Source: a virus
Strand: one strand, 5' to 3'
DNA: 64,000 nt
IMG/VR virus record: IMGVR_UViG_3300027996_000009
Location: 42,813 to 106,812 of that record
Shown piece by piece: positions 50,364 to 58,032 of this stretch. Under the pieces are notes generated by a model, which saw only the letters and a program-made list of their open reading frames with translations, ran no database searches and was not told the DNA's origin. Position numbers and translations under genes: made by a program. Numbering within the stretch: position 1 is the first letter of the stretch; the number at the start of each line of letters is the position of its first letter.

Positions 50364-51209
50364 ATGTCAAACGATTCGACTATTGCAGAAGCACTCCGAG
50401 CTGCCCGTGGTGAGGTTGACCTCATCACTAAGCTCAAGGAGGGTTCGCTTGAAGCTCGTCGTGATCGCATCTCAGAAGCTCTTAAAAGTAATGACTGGGA
50501 TGGAGGACCGGCTGAGCTTATTGCCAGCTACCCCCACCACGCCATTGCTCGCAAGGAAGGGGTCCTGATGCGGATCCCCGTAGCCGAAGAAGATGGCAAC
50601 CTCACATTCGGCAAAGCCGATGTGTTCTCCGTCCCCACACCTGTCGGGGATATCGGAACCGAGGTCATGGAGACGGCGAAGCGAGCCGTCGAGTTCCTCC
50701 TCGCAGAGGACCACGAGGCCGCAGACCCGATGATTCGTGGCATTGCGGGCGCCCTCGACGTGAAGGGTGACCTCCACCGTCGCCTGTCGATGGCAGTTCA
50801 GTTGAAGAGCCTGGGCCGCAAAACGTGGTGGCAGGAGACGATCGGTGAGCAGTTCGCCGCTGACGTCGTCATTCCAGGGGTCGTTCAGTCGAGTGAGCTG
50901 GCAGAAATGTCTGACGCCATTGAGGCGATGCACACACTCCTGAAGGAGAGCACGACTTTCGCGGTTACCGCGTTGACCGAGCTCCATACCGCCGGGACCC
51001 CAAATACTGGCGCGATTGAGTGCGCTGGTGATATTGCCGAAGACCTCAAATCGGCGATGTCAATTTTGAATGACGTCAACCGCACCGATCTTGAAGAGAT
51101 GATCCAAGTCCACGAGGAAGTACGGCAAGTTGTGCCGCGCCTACTCGCAGGCATCAACTTCCTCACCCACTTGACCGGGGCGACTTCCAGGGATTCCGGA
51201 CAGGAGTAA
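50364..51209 (+). CDS. Head operon protein, prohead core candidate
   Basis: A 281-residue protein (MSNDSTIAEALRAARGEVD). The start at 50364 is supported by GGAG six bases upstream; a longer frame from 50331 lacks one. Acidic, mainly helical, without membrane segments: a basic N-terminal helix (KLKEGSLEARRDRISEALK), a central beta part (GVLMRIPVAEEDGNLTFGK), and long helices (SELAEMSDAIEAMHTLLKES, LEEMIQVHEEVRQVVPRLL). It is the first gene of an operon that runs to the major capsid gene, 3 bp before the next ORF. A scaffold/core or portal-vertex accessory role is inferred. Confidence 0.55.
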   Translation: MSNDSTIAEALRAARGEVDLITKLKEGSLEARRDRISEALKSNDWDGGPAELIASYPHHAIARKEGVLMRIPVAEEDGNLTFGKADVFSVPTPVGDIGTEVMETAKRAVEFLLAEDHEAADPMIRGIAGALDVKGDLHRRLSMAVQLKSLGRKTWWQETIGEQFAADVVIPGVVQSSELAEMSDAIEAMHTLLKESTTFAVTALTELHTAGTPNTGAIECAGDIAEDLKSAMSILNDVNRTDLEEMIQVHEEVRQVVPRLLAGINFLTHLTGATSRDSGQE

Positions 51210-51212
51210 GAA

Positions 51213-52193
51213 ATGTACGACCAGAAGCCGACAACCTCGCTGATGGAGGACCTCCAAGTCCTCGGTCTCGTCAAGCAGCCAAGGGGCAATCGCCGTCTCA
51301 ACGAGATGGATGATCCGAATGATCCGATGGCGCCTGAAGAAGATCCCAGCATGGCCGCGCCAGATCCGACCGGCGCTCCCGCTGCTCCGGCGCCCAAGCT
51401 CACTCCGTTCCAGCCCAAGGGCGGCGGCGGAGCTCCTCCTGCTCCTGCTCCTGCTCCTGCCCCTGAGCCGGAAGAGAAGGAAAACTACGACACGGGCGCT
51501 GGCTTCAGCGACTACGACATGTCCCCAGAAGAAGAGTACGCGTCCTACGAGTCCGCATGGAACTGCGTCAAGCAGTACTACGCCCTCAACGAGCGCAATG
51601 AGCGTCTCAACGAGTCCGACTATAAGACCGTCGTCAACGCCATGTCCTTCATCATCGAGACCCAGGGCAAGTACCTCAAGCAGGAGCCTGACCACGATCC
51701 CGATGAGCTTCCCGCCGGAAACTTCCCAGCATGGGCTGGTAACGGCGAGAACAACCCGATCGAAAAGGTCGACGGGACTAACGCGATGCGTCAGAACAAG
51801 GGCTGGCGTTACCACGACGCTTCCCCTCGCCCCAGCGAAAAGGCCGAGTCTCTCGGCAGCCTCGTCGGTGAGCTCAAGAAGCTGACGGCGAAGACCGAGT
51901 CCAACGACGAGATGCAGGATCTTGGCAACAAGATCATCGAGGGTTTCGAGGCGATCCGCGACACGGCCAGCGAAGTTGCTCACGGCATCGCTAACCAGCT
52001 CCGCGAGTCGAACCAGCGGGTCACGTCCGGCAACCCACGCGTGAAGCTCGGCAAGTTCTTCGAGGGTGTCGCAAGCGATGCGGTGCTTCTCCTCAGGGCG
52101 ATCTCCGAAAGCCAGACCACTGATGTGGACGACGCGATCGAAGACCTCAACAGCCTGTCTCGCGATCTCAAGAGGGGTCTCGCACAGCTGTAA
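51213..52193 (+). CDS. Head operon protein with Pro/Ala linker, prohead core candidate
   Basis: A 326-residue protein. Residues about 22-32 (QPRGNRRLNEMDD) hold RRLNE, an L-x-E tripeptide close to the RRLSE of the capsid protein, hinting at maturation cleavage. A Pro/Ala-rich disordered region follows (about 47-90, APAPAPAPEPEEKE), then a helical part containing tryptophans (YESAWNCVKQYYALNERNERL), and a C-terminal four-helix-like region (ESLGSLVGELKKLTAKTES to IEDLNSLSRDLKRGLAQL). It is coupled to the protease gene downstream. An internal scaffold or core protein is likely. Confidence 0.55.
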   Translation: MYDQKPTTSLMEDLQVLGLVKQPRGNRRLNEMDDPNDPMAPEEDPSMAAPDPTGAPAAPAPKLTPFQPKGGGGAPPAPAPAPAPEPEEKENYDTGAGFSDYDMSPEEEYASYESAWNCVKQYYALNERNERLNESDYKTVVNAMSFIIETQGKYLKQEPDHDPDELPAGNFPAWAGNGENNPIEKVDGTNAMRQNKGWRYHDASPRPSEKAESLGSLVGELKKLTAKTESNDEMQDLGNKIIEGFEAIRDTASEVAHGIANQLRESNQRVTSGNPRVKLGKFFEGVASDAVLLLRAISESQTTDVDDAIEDLNSLSRDLKRGLAQL

Positions 52194-52200
52194 CGTTTGA

Positions 52201-52224
52201 TGCTAGCCTGATGCTTGGCTAGCA
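52201..52224 (+). other. 8-bp hairpin upstream of tRNA-like element
   Basis: TGCTAGCC (52201-52208) pairs perfectly with GGCTAGCA (52217-52224) around TGATGCTT. No T tract follows, so this is not a normal terminator; it could be a processing or stability element between head genes. Confidence 0.45.
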
Positions 52225-52230
52225 ATGGTT

Positions 52231-52298
52231 TGTGGAGTGCCCATTGGGGGCAAGCTGGCCTTAACAACTAGCGCCGGGTTCGAATCCTGGCTTCACGA
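52231..52298 (+). tRNA. tRNA-like element, unusually short (68 nt)
   Basis: A canonical T arm is present: CCGGG-TTCGAAT-CCTGG (52274-52290), followed by the 3' acceptor strand CTTCACG and an A. TGTGGAG (52231-52237) completes a 7-bp acceptor stem with two wobble pairs. TGCCC/GGGCA (52238-52242, 52248-52252) forms a D-like arm with a 5-nt loop containing GG, and GCTGG/CTAGC (52254-52258, 52268-52272) an anticodon-like arm. Its loop is 9 nt (CCTTAACAA); a 7-nt reading would put UAA (Leu) as anticodon. The variable region is only one base. It may be a decayed tRNA, an unusual functional one, or a tRNA-like processing signal. Confidence 0.4.
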
Positions 52299-52319
52299 TA
52301 AAGAAACAAGGGAGCACAC

Positions 52320-54125
52320 ATGTCGACCACGCTAATTACTGAGCGTCGTGTTCTGATCGACAACCAGGGCGTAGCGCAACTCGCGGCGTCCATCGTTGAA
52401 TCGGAGGACGGCGGAGACAAGAAGCTCTTCGCAGAAGGCAAGATCGGACACTGCGACACCCCAACAGCTAACGGGCGCATCTACCCCACTCGACTCATGA
52501 ACCGTGAGTTGGACCGCCTTCAGACACGCATCGATGAGTCGTCTCTCTACGCAGCCGTTGATCACCCAGGCGATGGCAAGAGTCGTATCCGCGACACCGG
52601 TGCGATCATCCGTGCCCTCCGCATCGAATCTGACGGAACGATCTTCGGCAAGTTCCAGATCATTGAAGAGACCGACCACGGCCGCAACCTGGCCGCAATT
52701 CTTCGCGCTGGCGGCGCCGTTGGTGTTTCTAGCCGTGGCCTCGGGTCGACCCGCCCACACCACGAGTCCGGCAAAGAGATCGTTGGTGAGGACTTCCGCC
52801 TCGTCGCGTTCGACTTCGTCCTCGACCCCGCAGTCTCCACCGCCTACCCCAAGTTCTTCTCCGAATCAGATGAGGGCATCGCCGAGAACGTCACCTCAGA
52901 CGATCTTCGCGCCAAGTTCCCTAGCTTGATCAACTCGATTGAGGAGCAGGCACTCAGCATTGGATCTTCGACCACCGTCGAGGCGATGCGAGTCGAGATG
53001 GAGCAAGACGTCCAGAAGGCACTTGCGGCGAGTCGTGAGACCCTCCGTGAGGACTTCAAGGTCGAGCTCTACCCAGTGGTCGTCAAGGAGCTGAAAGAAG
53101 ACTTCGCGGCCAAGCTGGTTCGGGCAACCGCTGGTATCCGCGAAGAGGTCGAAGCCGTCGTCCGCTCTGAGATGGCAGCGGATCCACAGGTCGCTGGCGC
53201 CAAGCTCGCTCTGGAGCAGATCGCCAAGCTCGTGATCCCCTTCAACCCTCCCGTCGACGTCAAGAAGGTCATTGACGAGAAGCATGAGGAAGTTCAGAGC
53301 CTCTCCCAGAACATCAAGGGCTACCAGGCCAAGCTCGCAGAAGCTGCGGCTGAGAAGGCCGAAGCTGTCGAGCACGCCCGTAACCTCGGCTTCCGCCTCT
53401 ACGTCTCCGAGATCACTGCGGGCCGCAGCGATGCGACCACGATCAAAGAGATGGTCGGCGACATTGCCCTTATTACCGACGTCGAGGTTCTTCAGCAGCG
53501 CGTTGAGACGGCGATCAACTCTGCCGACCAGGCTTTGGAAGAGGCGAAATCTGCGGTCCGCGAAGAGCGCGACACTGAGCTCAAGGTTGAGCAGCAGAAG
53601 GCCAAGCTCGCCCAGAAGCGTGCGGACCGTCTCAAGGAAGAAGACTCCGAACTGCGCAAGCAGATGTCAGCTCTCGCTGAGCGCCTTGAAGAGGGCCTCG
53701 CCAGTAAGGATCGAACGATCTCTAACCTGGCCCAGCAGAACGACGAGATGCAGCAGCGCCTTGGACGGGCCAATCAGCTCGCTGCACAGATGGAGGATCG
53801 CTCCTACGCGTCCACCCGTCTGGCCGGTCACCCAAACCGTCGAGAGCTCCTGGGCCGCATCGAAAGCGGCGAGGTTCGCGGCAAAGAACGAATCAATCAA
53901 ATCGCCGAACACTCCGACTGGAGTGCGGACGAAATGGGCGCCAAAGAGCGCGTCCGTACGTTCTTCGGCTCAGGCCGGGAGTTCGCCCCCGATCAGGATC
54001 GCCGTCGTCAAGAAGTGATGAACGAGCAGTCCGGCGGTCGTGGAACCCCAGTCCCCAACCTCGAAGGAATGGACATCTCCATGGAGGAGATCAGGACTTT
54101 GGGATCTGCAGGTCGGCGCAGGTAG
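52320..54125 (+). CDS. Prohead maturation protease fused to scaffold-like coiled coil
   Basis: A 601-residue protein. Residues 1-180 match T4 gp21-type proteases: NGRIYP (51-56), YAAVDHPGDG (78-86, catalytic His 82), GGAVGVSSRGLGS (131-143, catalytic Ser near 137-138) and FDFVLDPAVSTAYP (164-177). Residues 190-560 are long charged coiled coils (AEAAAEKAEAVEHARNLGFR, VKEERDTELKVEQQKAKLAQ-type), as expected for a scaffold released by self-cleavage. The C-terminal end is basic (GSAGRRR). T4 gp21 alone is about 212 residues. The enzyme should cleave after L/I-x-E and process the capsid protein encoded next and putative internal proteins. Confidence 0.88.
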   Translation: MSTTLITERRVLIDNQGVAQLAASIVESEDGGDKKLFAEGKIGHCDTPTANGRIYPTRLMNRELDRLQTRIDESSLYAAVDHPGDGKSRIRDTGAIIRALRIESDGTIFGKFQIIEETDHGRNLAAILRAGGAVGVSSRGLGSTRPHHESGKEIVGEDFRLVAFDFVLDPAVSTAYPKFFSESDEGIAENVTSDDLRAKFPSLINSIEEQALSIGSSTTVEAMRVEMEQDVQKALAASRETLREDFKVELYPVVVKELKEDFAAKLVRATAGIREEVEAVVRSEMAADPQVAGAKLALEQIAKLVIPFNPPVDVKKVIDEKHEEVQSLSQNIKGYQAKLAEAAAEKAEAVEHARNLGFRLYVSEITAGRSDATTIKEMVGDIALITDVEVLQQRVETAINSADQALEEAKSAVREERDTELKVEQQKAKLAQKRADRLKEEDSELRKQMSALAERLEEGLASKDRTISNLAQQNDEMQQRLGRANQLAAQMEDRSYASTRLAGHPNRRELLGRIESGEVRGKERINQIAEHSDWSADEMGAKERVRTFFGSGREFAPDQDRRRQEVMNEQSGGRGTPVPNLEGMDISMEEIRTLGSAGRRR

Positions 54126-54146
54126 CGCCGAGCTAATTCACAACAG

Positions 54147-54164
54147 CCGACAAAGGCGTCGGCT
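54147..54164 (+). terminator. Hairpin between protease and capsid genes
   Basis: GCCGAC (54147-54152) pairs with GTCGGC (54159-54164) with loop AAAGGC, followed by TTTGATTT. A weak terminator, or an element that separates protease and capsid protein levels. The capsid ribosome binding site AAGGAGG follows within 20 bases. Confidence 0.35.
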
Positions 54165-54183
54165 TTGATTTGCCAAGGAGGCA

Positions 54184-55620
54184 ATGATGTTTCAAGCAAG
54201 ACAAATGCTGACAGAGAACATGGATGGTGTTGCTCTGTCGGACGACAGTGTGGTCGGCGCCTACACGCGCAAGTGGGCCCCGGTACTAGAGGGCATGGAG
54301 CACGAGATCGCGGATTTCGTTCCTCCAGGCCATACCTCCTACGTGAAGAGCATCGCTGCCTTCATGCTGGAAAACGAGAGTAAGCACCTTCGCCGTCTCT
54401 CTGAGGAAACCCGCGCCTTGTCGGTCGGCCCATTCCTCAAATTCGTTTTCCCCGTTATCAGGCGAACCGCGATTCGCTTGGTTGCAACCTCGATCGCATC
54501 GGTCCAGCCCATGACGGGCCCGATCGGTGGCATCGCGTTCTACCGTCCTCGCTACGCTTCTGACAAGGGTCAGATCACGGCTGGCACGGAGATGAACAAG
54601 AACTTTAACCGCTGGTATTCCAGCAACTTCATCGACGGCGAGCCGTTCGGCACCGGCGATGGCGTTACTGCTACCTTCACGGGTGCCCTCAAGTGGCCTC
54701 CAGTGATCGGCGGAACGGTTCAGATTCGCACCCAGGCTGGCGGAACGGCTGTCCTCGCGGTTGACGCCGGTGGCACCTTCACCGCTCTGGCTGGCGCCAT
54801 GGCTGGTGGTTCTGGAACCATCAACTACACCACGGGCACCGTCACCCTCAACTTCGGAACCGCGCCTGCGCTCGGTGACACGGTCGAGGTCTTCTACCGG
54901 TACAACAACGAGCTCAACGCTCGTATCCCGGAAGTTCAGCTGGACATCACGATCCAGGAGATCCAGGCCGAGAGCCGCAAGCTCAAGAGCCTCGCCAGCG
55001 TCGAAGCCGCTGATGACCTCCGCGCCCTCTGGGGCCGTGACGTCGATGCGGACCTGGTCGCCCAGATGTCCGATGAGATGACCGCTGAAATCGATCGCGA
55101 GATCGTCGGCACGATTCTTAACGGTGTCGAGTCTGCCGCCATTGTCCCTTGGGACCGTGCGACACCTTCGGCCGTTTCGGATCCTGAGCACCTCAAGTCG
55201 CTCGTGATCCGCATGTCGACTGCCTCGCAGGTCATTCACCGTCGCACCCAGCGTGCACCGGCCAACTGGGCGATCACCTCGTCTGAGGTCGCTGCTCTTC
55301 TGGAGACGATGGAAGGCTTCTCGGCGATTGACGAAGGTCACGTCTACCAGGGCGGCATCAGCAAGGCTGGTGTTCTCAACCGCAAGTGGGTCATCTACGT
55401 TGATCCTGTCTTCCCGCAAGACAAGATCCTCATGGGGTATCAAGGACCAAGCATCCTCGATACGGGCGTCATCTACTCGCCCTACATCCCGATGGAGATC
55501 ACGCCGAACTTCGTTGATCCAAATGACATGTCGCTGAGGCGTGCCATCCGGACCCGACACAAGATCTCGATGGTTCGTCCTGAATTCTTTTCTATGGTTA
55601 ACATCACAAACCTTGTCTAG
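54184..55620 (+). CDS. Major capsid protein, T4 gp23-like
   Basis: A 478-residue HK97-fold capsid protein. RKWAPVLEGMEHEIADF (29-45) resembles the gp23 propeptide, HLRRLSEET (69-77) gives an L-S-E cleavage site after Glu 74 (T4 cuts after residue 65, FLTE), and SIASVQPMTGPIGGIAFYRPRY (103-124) matches the gp23 block VQPMNSPTGQVFALR. Residues about 155-242 (GTGDGVTATFTGALKW to VEVFYRYN) look like an inserted beta domain analogous to the gp23 I-domain. AAGGAGG favours the second ATG (54187) over 54184. The final residues MVNITNLV are duplicated downstream of the HNH genes. A strong terminator follows. Confidence 0.9.
   Translation: MMFQARQMLTENMDGVALSDDSVVGAYTRKWAPVLEGMEHEIADFVPPGHTSYVKSIAAFMLENESKHLRRLSEETRALSVGPFLKFVFPVIRRTAIRLVATSIASVQPMTGPIGGIAFYRPRYASDKGQITAGTEMNKNFNRWYSSNFIDGEPFGTGDGVTATFTGALKWPPVIGGTVQIRTQAGGTAVLAVDAGGTFTALAGAMAGGSGTINYTTGTVTLNFGTAPALGDTVEVFYRYNNELNARIPEVQLDITIQEIQAESRKLKSLASVEAADDLRALWGRDVDADLVAQMSDEMTAEIDREIVGTILNGVESAAIVPWDRATPSAVSDPEHLKSLVIRMSTASQVIHRRTQRAPANWAITSSEVAALLETMEGFSAIDEGHVYQGGISKAGVLNRKWVIYVDPVFPQDKILMGYQGPSILDTGVIYSPYIPMEITPNFVDPNDMSLRRAIRTRHKISMVRPEFFSMVNITNLV
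55594..55620 (+). repeat. Capsid gene 3' end, copy 1 (in the intact gene)
   Basis: 27 bp encoding MVNITNLV plus stop. The same sequence with two changes occurs at 57678-57704, 2.08 kb away and beyond two HNH genes. Confidence 0.9.
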
Positions 55621-55662
55621 GCAAGGGGTTAGGTCCTAGACCTGACCAGTGTGACCAAGAAG

Positions 55663-55689
55663 AAGCCCACCCTTCGGGGTGGGCTTTTT
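55663..55689 (+). terminator. Strong terminator after the capsid gene
   Basis: AAGCCCACCC (55663-55672), TTCG tetraloop, GGGTGGGCTT (55677-55686), then TTT. A perfect 10-bp stem with a stable UUCG loop. It ends the head operon and, by symmetry, could also act on transcripts from the HNH gene at 55695-56555 on the other strand. Confidence 0.92.
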
Positions 55690-55694
55690 CGCAT

Positions 55695-56555
55695 CTACAG
55701 GTGTTTCCAGGATCGCTGATATTTGATGTCGCCGATGGTAGCCGAGTGGACGCCGAACTCTTTGGCCAAGACGATGTTCTTCTCGCCGGAATTCAATCGC
55801 TCGCGGATTGCTATTACGTCCTCCGGCTGCAGCTTAGCCTTTCCGGCAGATGCGCCGCGTGCCTTTCGGCCTCGGCCACGCGCATACATGTCCTCAAGGT
55901 TCTTGCGCTGTGTCCCGCCGACTAGGTGCTGTGGGTTCACGCACCACGGTTCATCACATTCGTGAAGAACGAACAGTCCGTGCCCATATCCATTCGCGAG
56001 GGCGTAGCTGATCTTGTGGGTATCGACCGTTTTCCCGGAGATCCGAAGCACTCCATAGCCTCGACCATCAGCGAACTGATTCTTCCTGGTGGCACCGATC
56101 CATAGCCAGCACTCGTCTGGGGCTCCTTTATCGACGTAGGACCAGAACCTGTCCTCGTCAGGACCAGTGAGCTCAGGGATGGGCTTAGTAGGTCTGTGCG
56201 GCCTGTAGACCTTCGGCTTGGCCGTGCCCTTACGCCAGTGGCGGCCCGCAGCCACCATCTGCTGCATATTTTGTAGGTGCGTTCCAGGGCTCAGGTGAGC
56301 AGGATTGCAGCAGGACCTAACGTGGCAGCTGTGGAGCGCGTCTAAGGGCCCCAGGACCTTACCGTTGCCGAGGATGTAGGCCACGCGGTGCGCTCGGTAG
56401 AGCTTTTTCCTGACCCTCCAGAGGCCATACCCGTGGGCCTTGCTCTTGGCGATCCACGGCCAGCACTGATCGGGCCGCAGTTTCTGCACCTTAGCCCAGA
56501 ATCGTGCTTCTTCTTGAGATTCGAGCTCTAGGAGGATACTCTCGCTGGCAGCCAT
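55695..56555 (-). CDS. HNH homing endonuclease with two HNH domains
   Basis: A 286-residue protein. Two HNH-type units: CWPWIAKSKAHGYGLWRV with LDALHSCHVRSCCNPAHLSPGT (about 31-113), and CWLWIGATRKNQFADGRGYG with LFVLHECDEPWCVNPQHLVGGT (about 152-219). Each has the H-x-C-x-x-x-x-C-x-N-P-x-H-L pattern of the phage HNH_3 class. The C-terminal QPEDVIAIRERLNSG plus NIVLAKEFGVHSATIGDI is a DNA-binding helix-turn-helix. A possible ribosome binding site GGAGAGGG precedes the ATG. It is divergent from the next HNH gene and convergent with the capsid gene, lying inside the 3' end duplication. Confidence 0.88.
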   Translation of the reverse strand: MAASESILLELESQEEARFWAKVQKLRPDQCWPWIAKSKAHGYGLWRVRKKLYRAHRVAYILGNGKVLGPLDALHSCHVRSCCNPAHLSPGTHLQNMQQMVAAGRHWRKGTAKPKVYRPHRPTKPIPELTGPDEDRFWSYVDKGAPDECWLWIGATRKNQFADGRGYGVLRISGKTVDTHKISYALANGYGHGLFVLHECDEPWCVNPQHLVGGTQRKNLEDMYARGRGRKARGASAGKAKLQPEDVIAIRERLNSGEKNIVLAKEFGVHSATIGDIKYQRSWKHL

Positions 56556-56639
56556 GTGGACCCTCTCCGGTCTGCTGGTCAGGGCCGGTATAAGGTGTTA
56601 GCGCACCTTTCCCGGCTCGTCCTATGGGTATAACACATC

Positions 56640-57650
56640 ATGGGCTTAATAGACATGACAGGGAAGAGGTACGGCAGTCTCCTAGTGGTCAAGCGAGTCG
56701 ATCCTCCTCCGGAAGCTGGGCTCTACATAAGGCAGCACGCACACTGGCTGTGCGTATGCGACTGCGGCAACGAGAAGGTCATCCCAGGTCGCCACATGAG
56801 AAAAAATGGCGTCCGGACGTGCGGGCATGATCTTAGTGAACGTAGGTCGGCGGCCCGCCGAGACCACGGTCTGACATATACCGTGGAATGGTATACCTGG
56901 AGTGGGATGAGCGCTCGTTGCTACAACCCAAACAGTGCGTCTTATGGGCGGTATGGTGGTCGCGGAATCAGGGTGTGCGACCGCTGGAGGGGGAAGAATG
57001 GGTTTCGCAACTTCTACGAAGACATGGGAAAGCGCCCGTCCGATAAGCATTCAATAAATCGCATCGACAACGACGGCAATTACACTCTCAAGAACTGCGA
57101 GTGGGCGACTGACACAGAACAGGCTAACAACAAGAGCTCCAACCGCCGACTTACACTTGGTGATGAAACGCACACACTCACCGAGTGGGCTCGCATAAAG
57201 AGCACGAAACCGCACGTGTTCTACAATAGACTGAACGCGGGGTGGTCTGTTGAGAAGACGCTGACTACCCCGGCCCGCGTTAATGTCATGAACCGTAGGC
57301 TGACTGCAGACGAAGTTCGCGAGATCAAGGCCTGGCTGCGAGACAATCCAGCCAAGAAGGACGTAGATATCGCCGGTGTCTATGGAGTCAGCATCGACAC
57401 CATCGCGAATGTTCGGACAGGAAAAGCATGGGACCACGTTGTAGTTGAGGGATTTACTCCGCACAGGAAGATCCCAGTCTTCTCTGGTGAGAACAACCCT
57501 CGCGCAAAGATGAACTGGGCCAAGGTCAGAGAGGTTCGAGCACGAGCCGCACAGGGAGAGAAGGTGTCTGATCTAGCGGAAGAGTTCAAGGTGGGTCGCT
57601 GGATCATCAGTGACATCGTAAATCTACGAACATGGAAAGAGGCCAGATGA
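56640..57650 (+). CDS. HNH homing endonuclease with helix-turn-helix tail
   Basis: A 336-residue protein. An N-terminal zinc ribbon-like part (CVCDCGNEKVIPGRHMRK, CGHDL; about 43-70) precedes the HNH core: WSGMSARCYNPNSASYGRYG (about 87-106), then INRIDNDGNYTLKNCEWATD (about 140-159), the usual phage pattern. Two DNA-binding helix-turn-helix units follow, VDIAGVYGVSIDTIANVRTG (about 243-262) and VSDLAEEFKVGRWIISDI (about 311-328). TATAAC lies 5 nt before the ATG and there is no ribosome binding site. It would cut at or near the capsid gene 3' end of related phages. Confidence 0.88.
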   Translation: MGLIDMTGKRYGSLLVVKRVDPPPEAGLYIRQHAHWLCVCDCGNEKVIPGRHMRKNGVRTCGHDLSERRSAARRDHGLTYTVEWYTWSGMSARCYNPNSASYGRYGGRGIRVCDRWRGKNGFRNFYEDMGKRPSDKHSINRIDNDGNYTLKNCEWATDTEQANNKSSNRRLTLGDETHTLTEWARIKSTKPHVFYNRLNAGWSVEKTLTTPARVNVMNRRLTADEVREIKAWLRDNPAKKDVDIAGVYGVSIDTIANVRTGKAWDHVVVEGFTPHRKIPVFSGENNPRAKMNWAKVREVRARAAQGEKVSDLAEEFKVGRWIISDIVNLRTWKEAR

Positions 57651-57677
57651 TTCTCTGGCACTGCAGCCTCTCTGAGC

Positions 57678-57704
57678 ATGGTCAACATCACAAACCTTGT
57701 CTAA
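57678..57704 (+). pseudogene. Displaced copy of the capsid gene 3' end
   Basis: ATGGTCAACATCACAAACC continuing to TTGTCTAA encodes MVNITNLV plus stop, 25 of 27 bases identical to the end of the capsid gene, and preceded by AGC (Ser), as in the gene (TCT, Ser). The terminator at 57725 is likewise a counterpart of the one at 55663. This is best read as the original capsid end left behind when the endonuclease insertion supplied a new one. Confidence 0.85.
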
Positions 57705-57724
57705 CCGACGGTCGGCGATTGCGA

Positions 57725-57751
57725 AAGGTCACCCTTCGGGGTGGCCTTTTT
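57725..57751 (+). terminator. Terminator after the displaced capsid 3' end
   Basis: AAGGTCACCC (57725-57734), TTCG loop, GGGTGGCCTT (57739-57748), TTT. One T-G pair in 10 bp. Same stem core CACCC-TTCG-GGGTG as the terminator following the intact capsid gene. Confidence 0.9.
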
Positions 57752-57762
57752 GCATGTACGGA

Positions 57763-58032
57763 CTAGAGATTCAGTGAGCGATGGAACAGGAACGACTCGT
57801 TGCTCAGAAGGATCGCTCTGGCGGACTCCATGAACTCCCTGATTGGGGCATCAGGGAATCTCTTTTCCAACATGGATACCTGCTCCTCAGACTGAGCTAT
57901 GGCGGATGGATCCGGCACTAGGGAGACCATAGCTGTGAGCATGACCTGACAGCGAAGGCACATCGGCTCTTCAGTGACCGGAGGGAGAAGGTCGGCTTCG
58001 TTTCCGCAATCGCACGTTTGTGGTTGATTCAT
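57763..58032 (-). CDS. Small zinc-ribbon-like protein
   Basis: An 89-residue protein. CDCGNEADLLPPVTEEPMCLRC (8-29) gives a C-x-C then C-x-x-C set able to bind zinc. The rest is helical (SEEQVSMLEKRFPDAPIREF, then ARAILLSNESFLF). On the minus strand TATAAG lies 5 nt before the ATG, so the transcript may be leaderless. It lies tail to tail with the displaced capsid end. No family assigned. Confidence 0.6.
   Translation of the reverse strand: MNQPQTCDCGNEADLLPPVTEEPMCLRCQVMLTAMVSLVPDPSAIAQSEEQVSMLEKRFPDAPIREFMESARAILLSNESFLFHRSLNL

Noticed and set aside
51141-51983. Open frame of 280 codons opposite the head operon genes
   Set aside because: Composition dominated by Leu, Val, Arg and Gly with no motif, and no ribosome binding site; the plus strand gene fits the operon.
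52274-52298. tRNA 3' end-like sequence as a phage attachment site (attP)
   Set aside because: No integrase or excisionase is visible in the window, and the surrounding acceptor, D-like and anticodon-like stems indicate a whole tRNA-like element rather than an isolated 3' end.
54286-55560. Long open frame (424 codons) on the minus strand inside the capsid gene
   Set aside because: It is the mirror of a high-G+C coding gene with strong codon bias; the protein is Arg/Asp-rich without any motif, while the plus strand encodes a clear gp23-like capsid protein.
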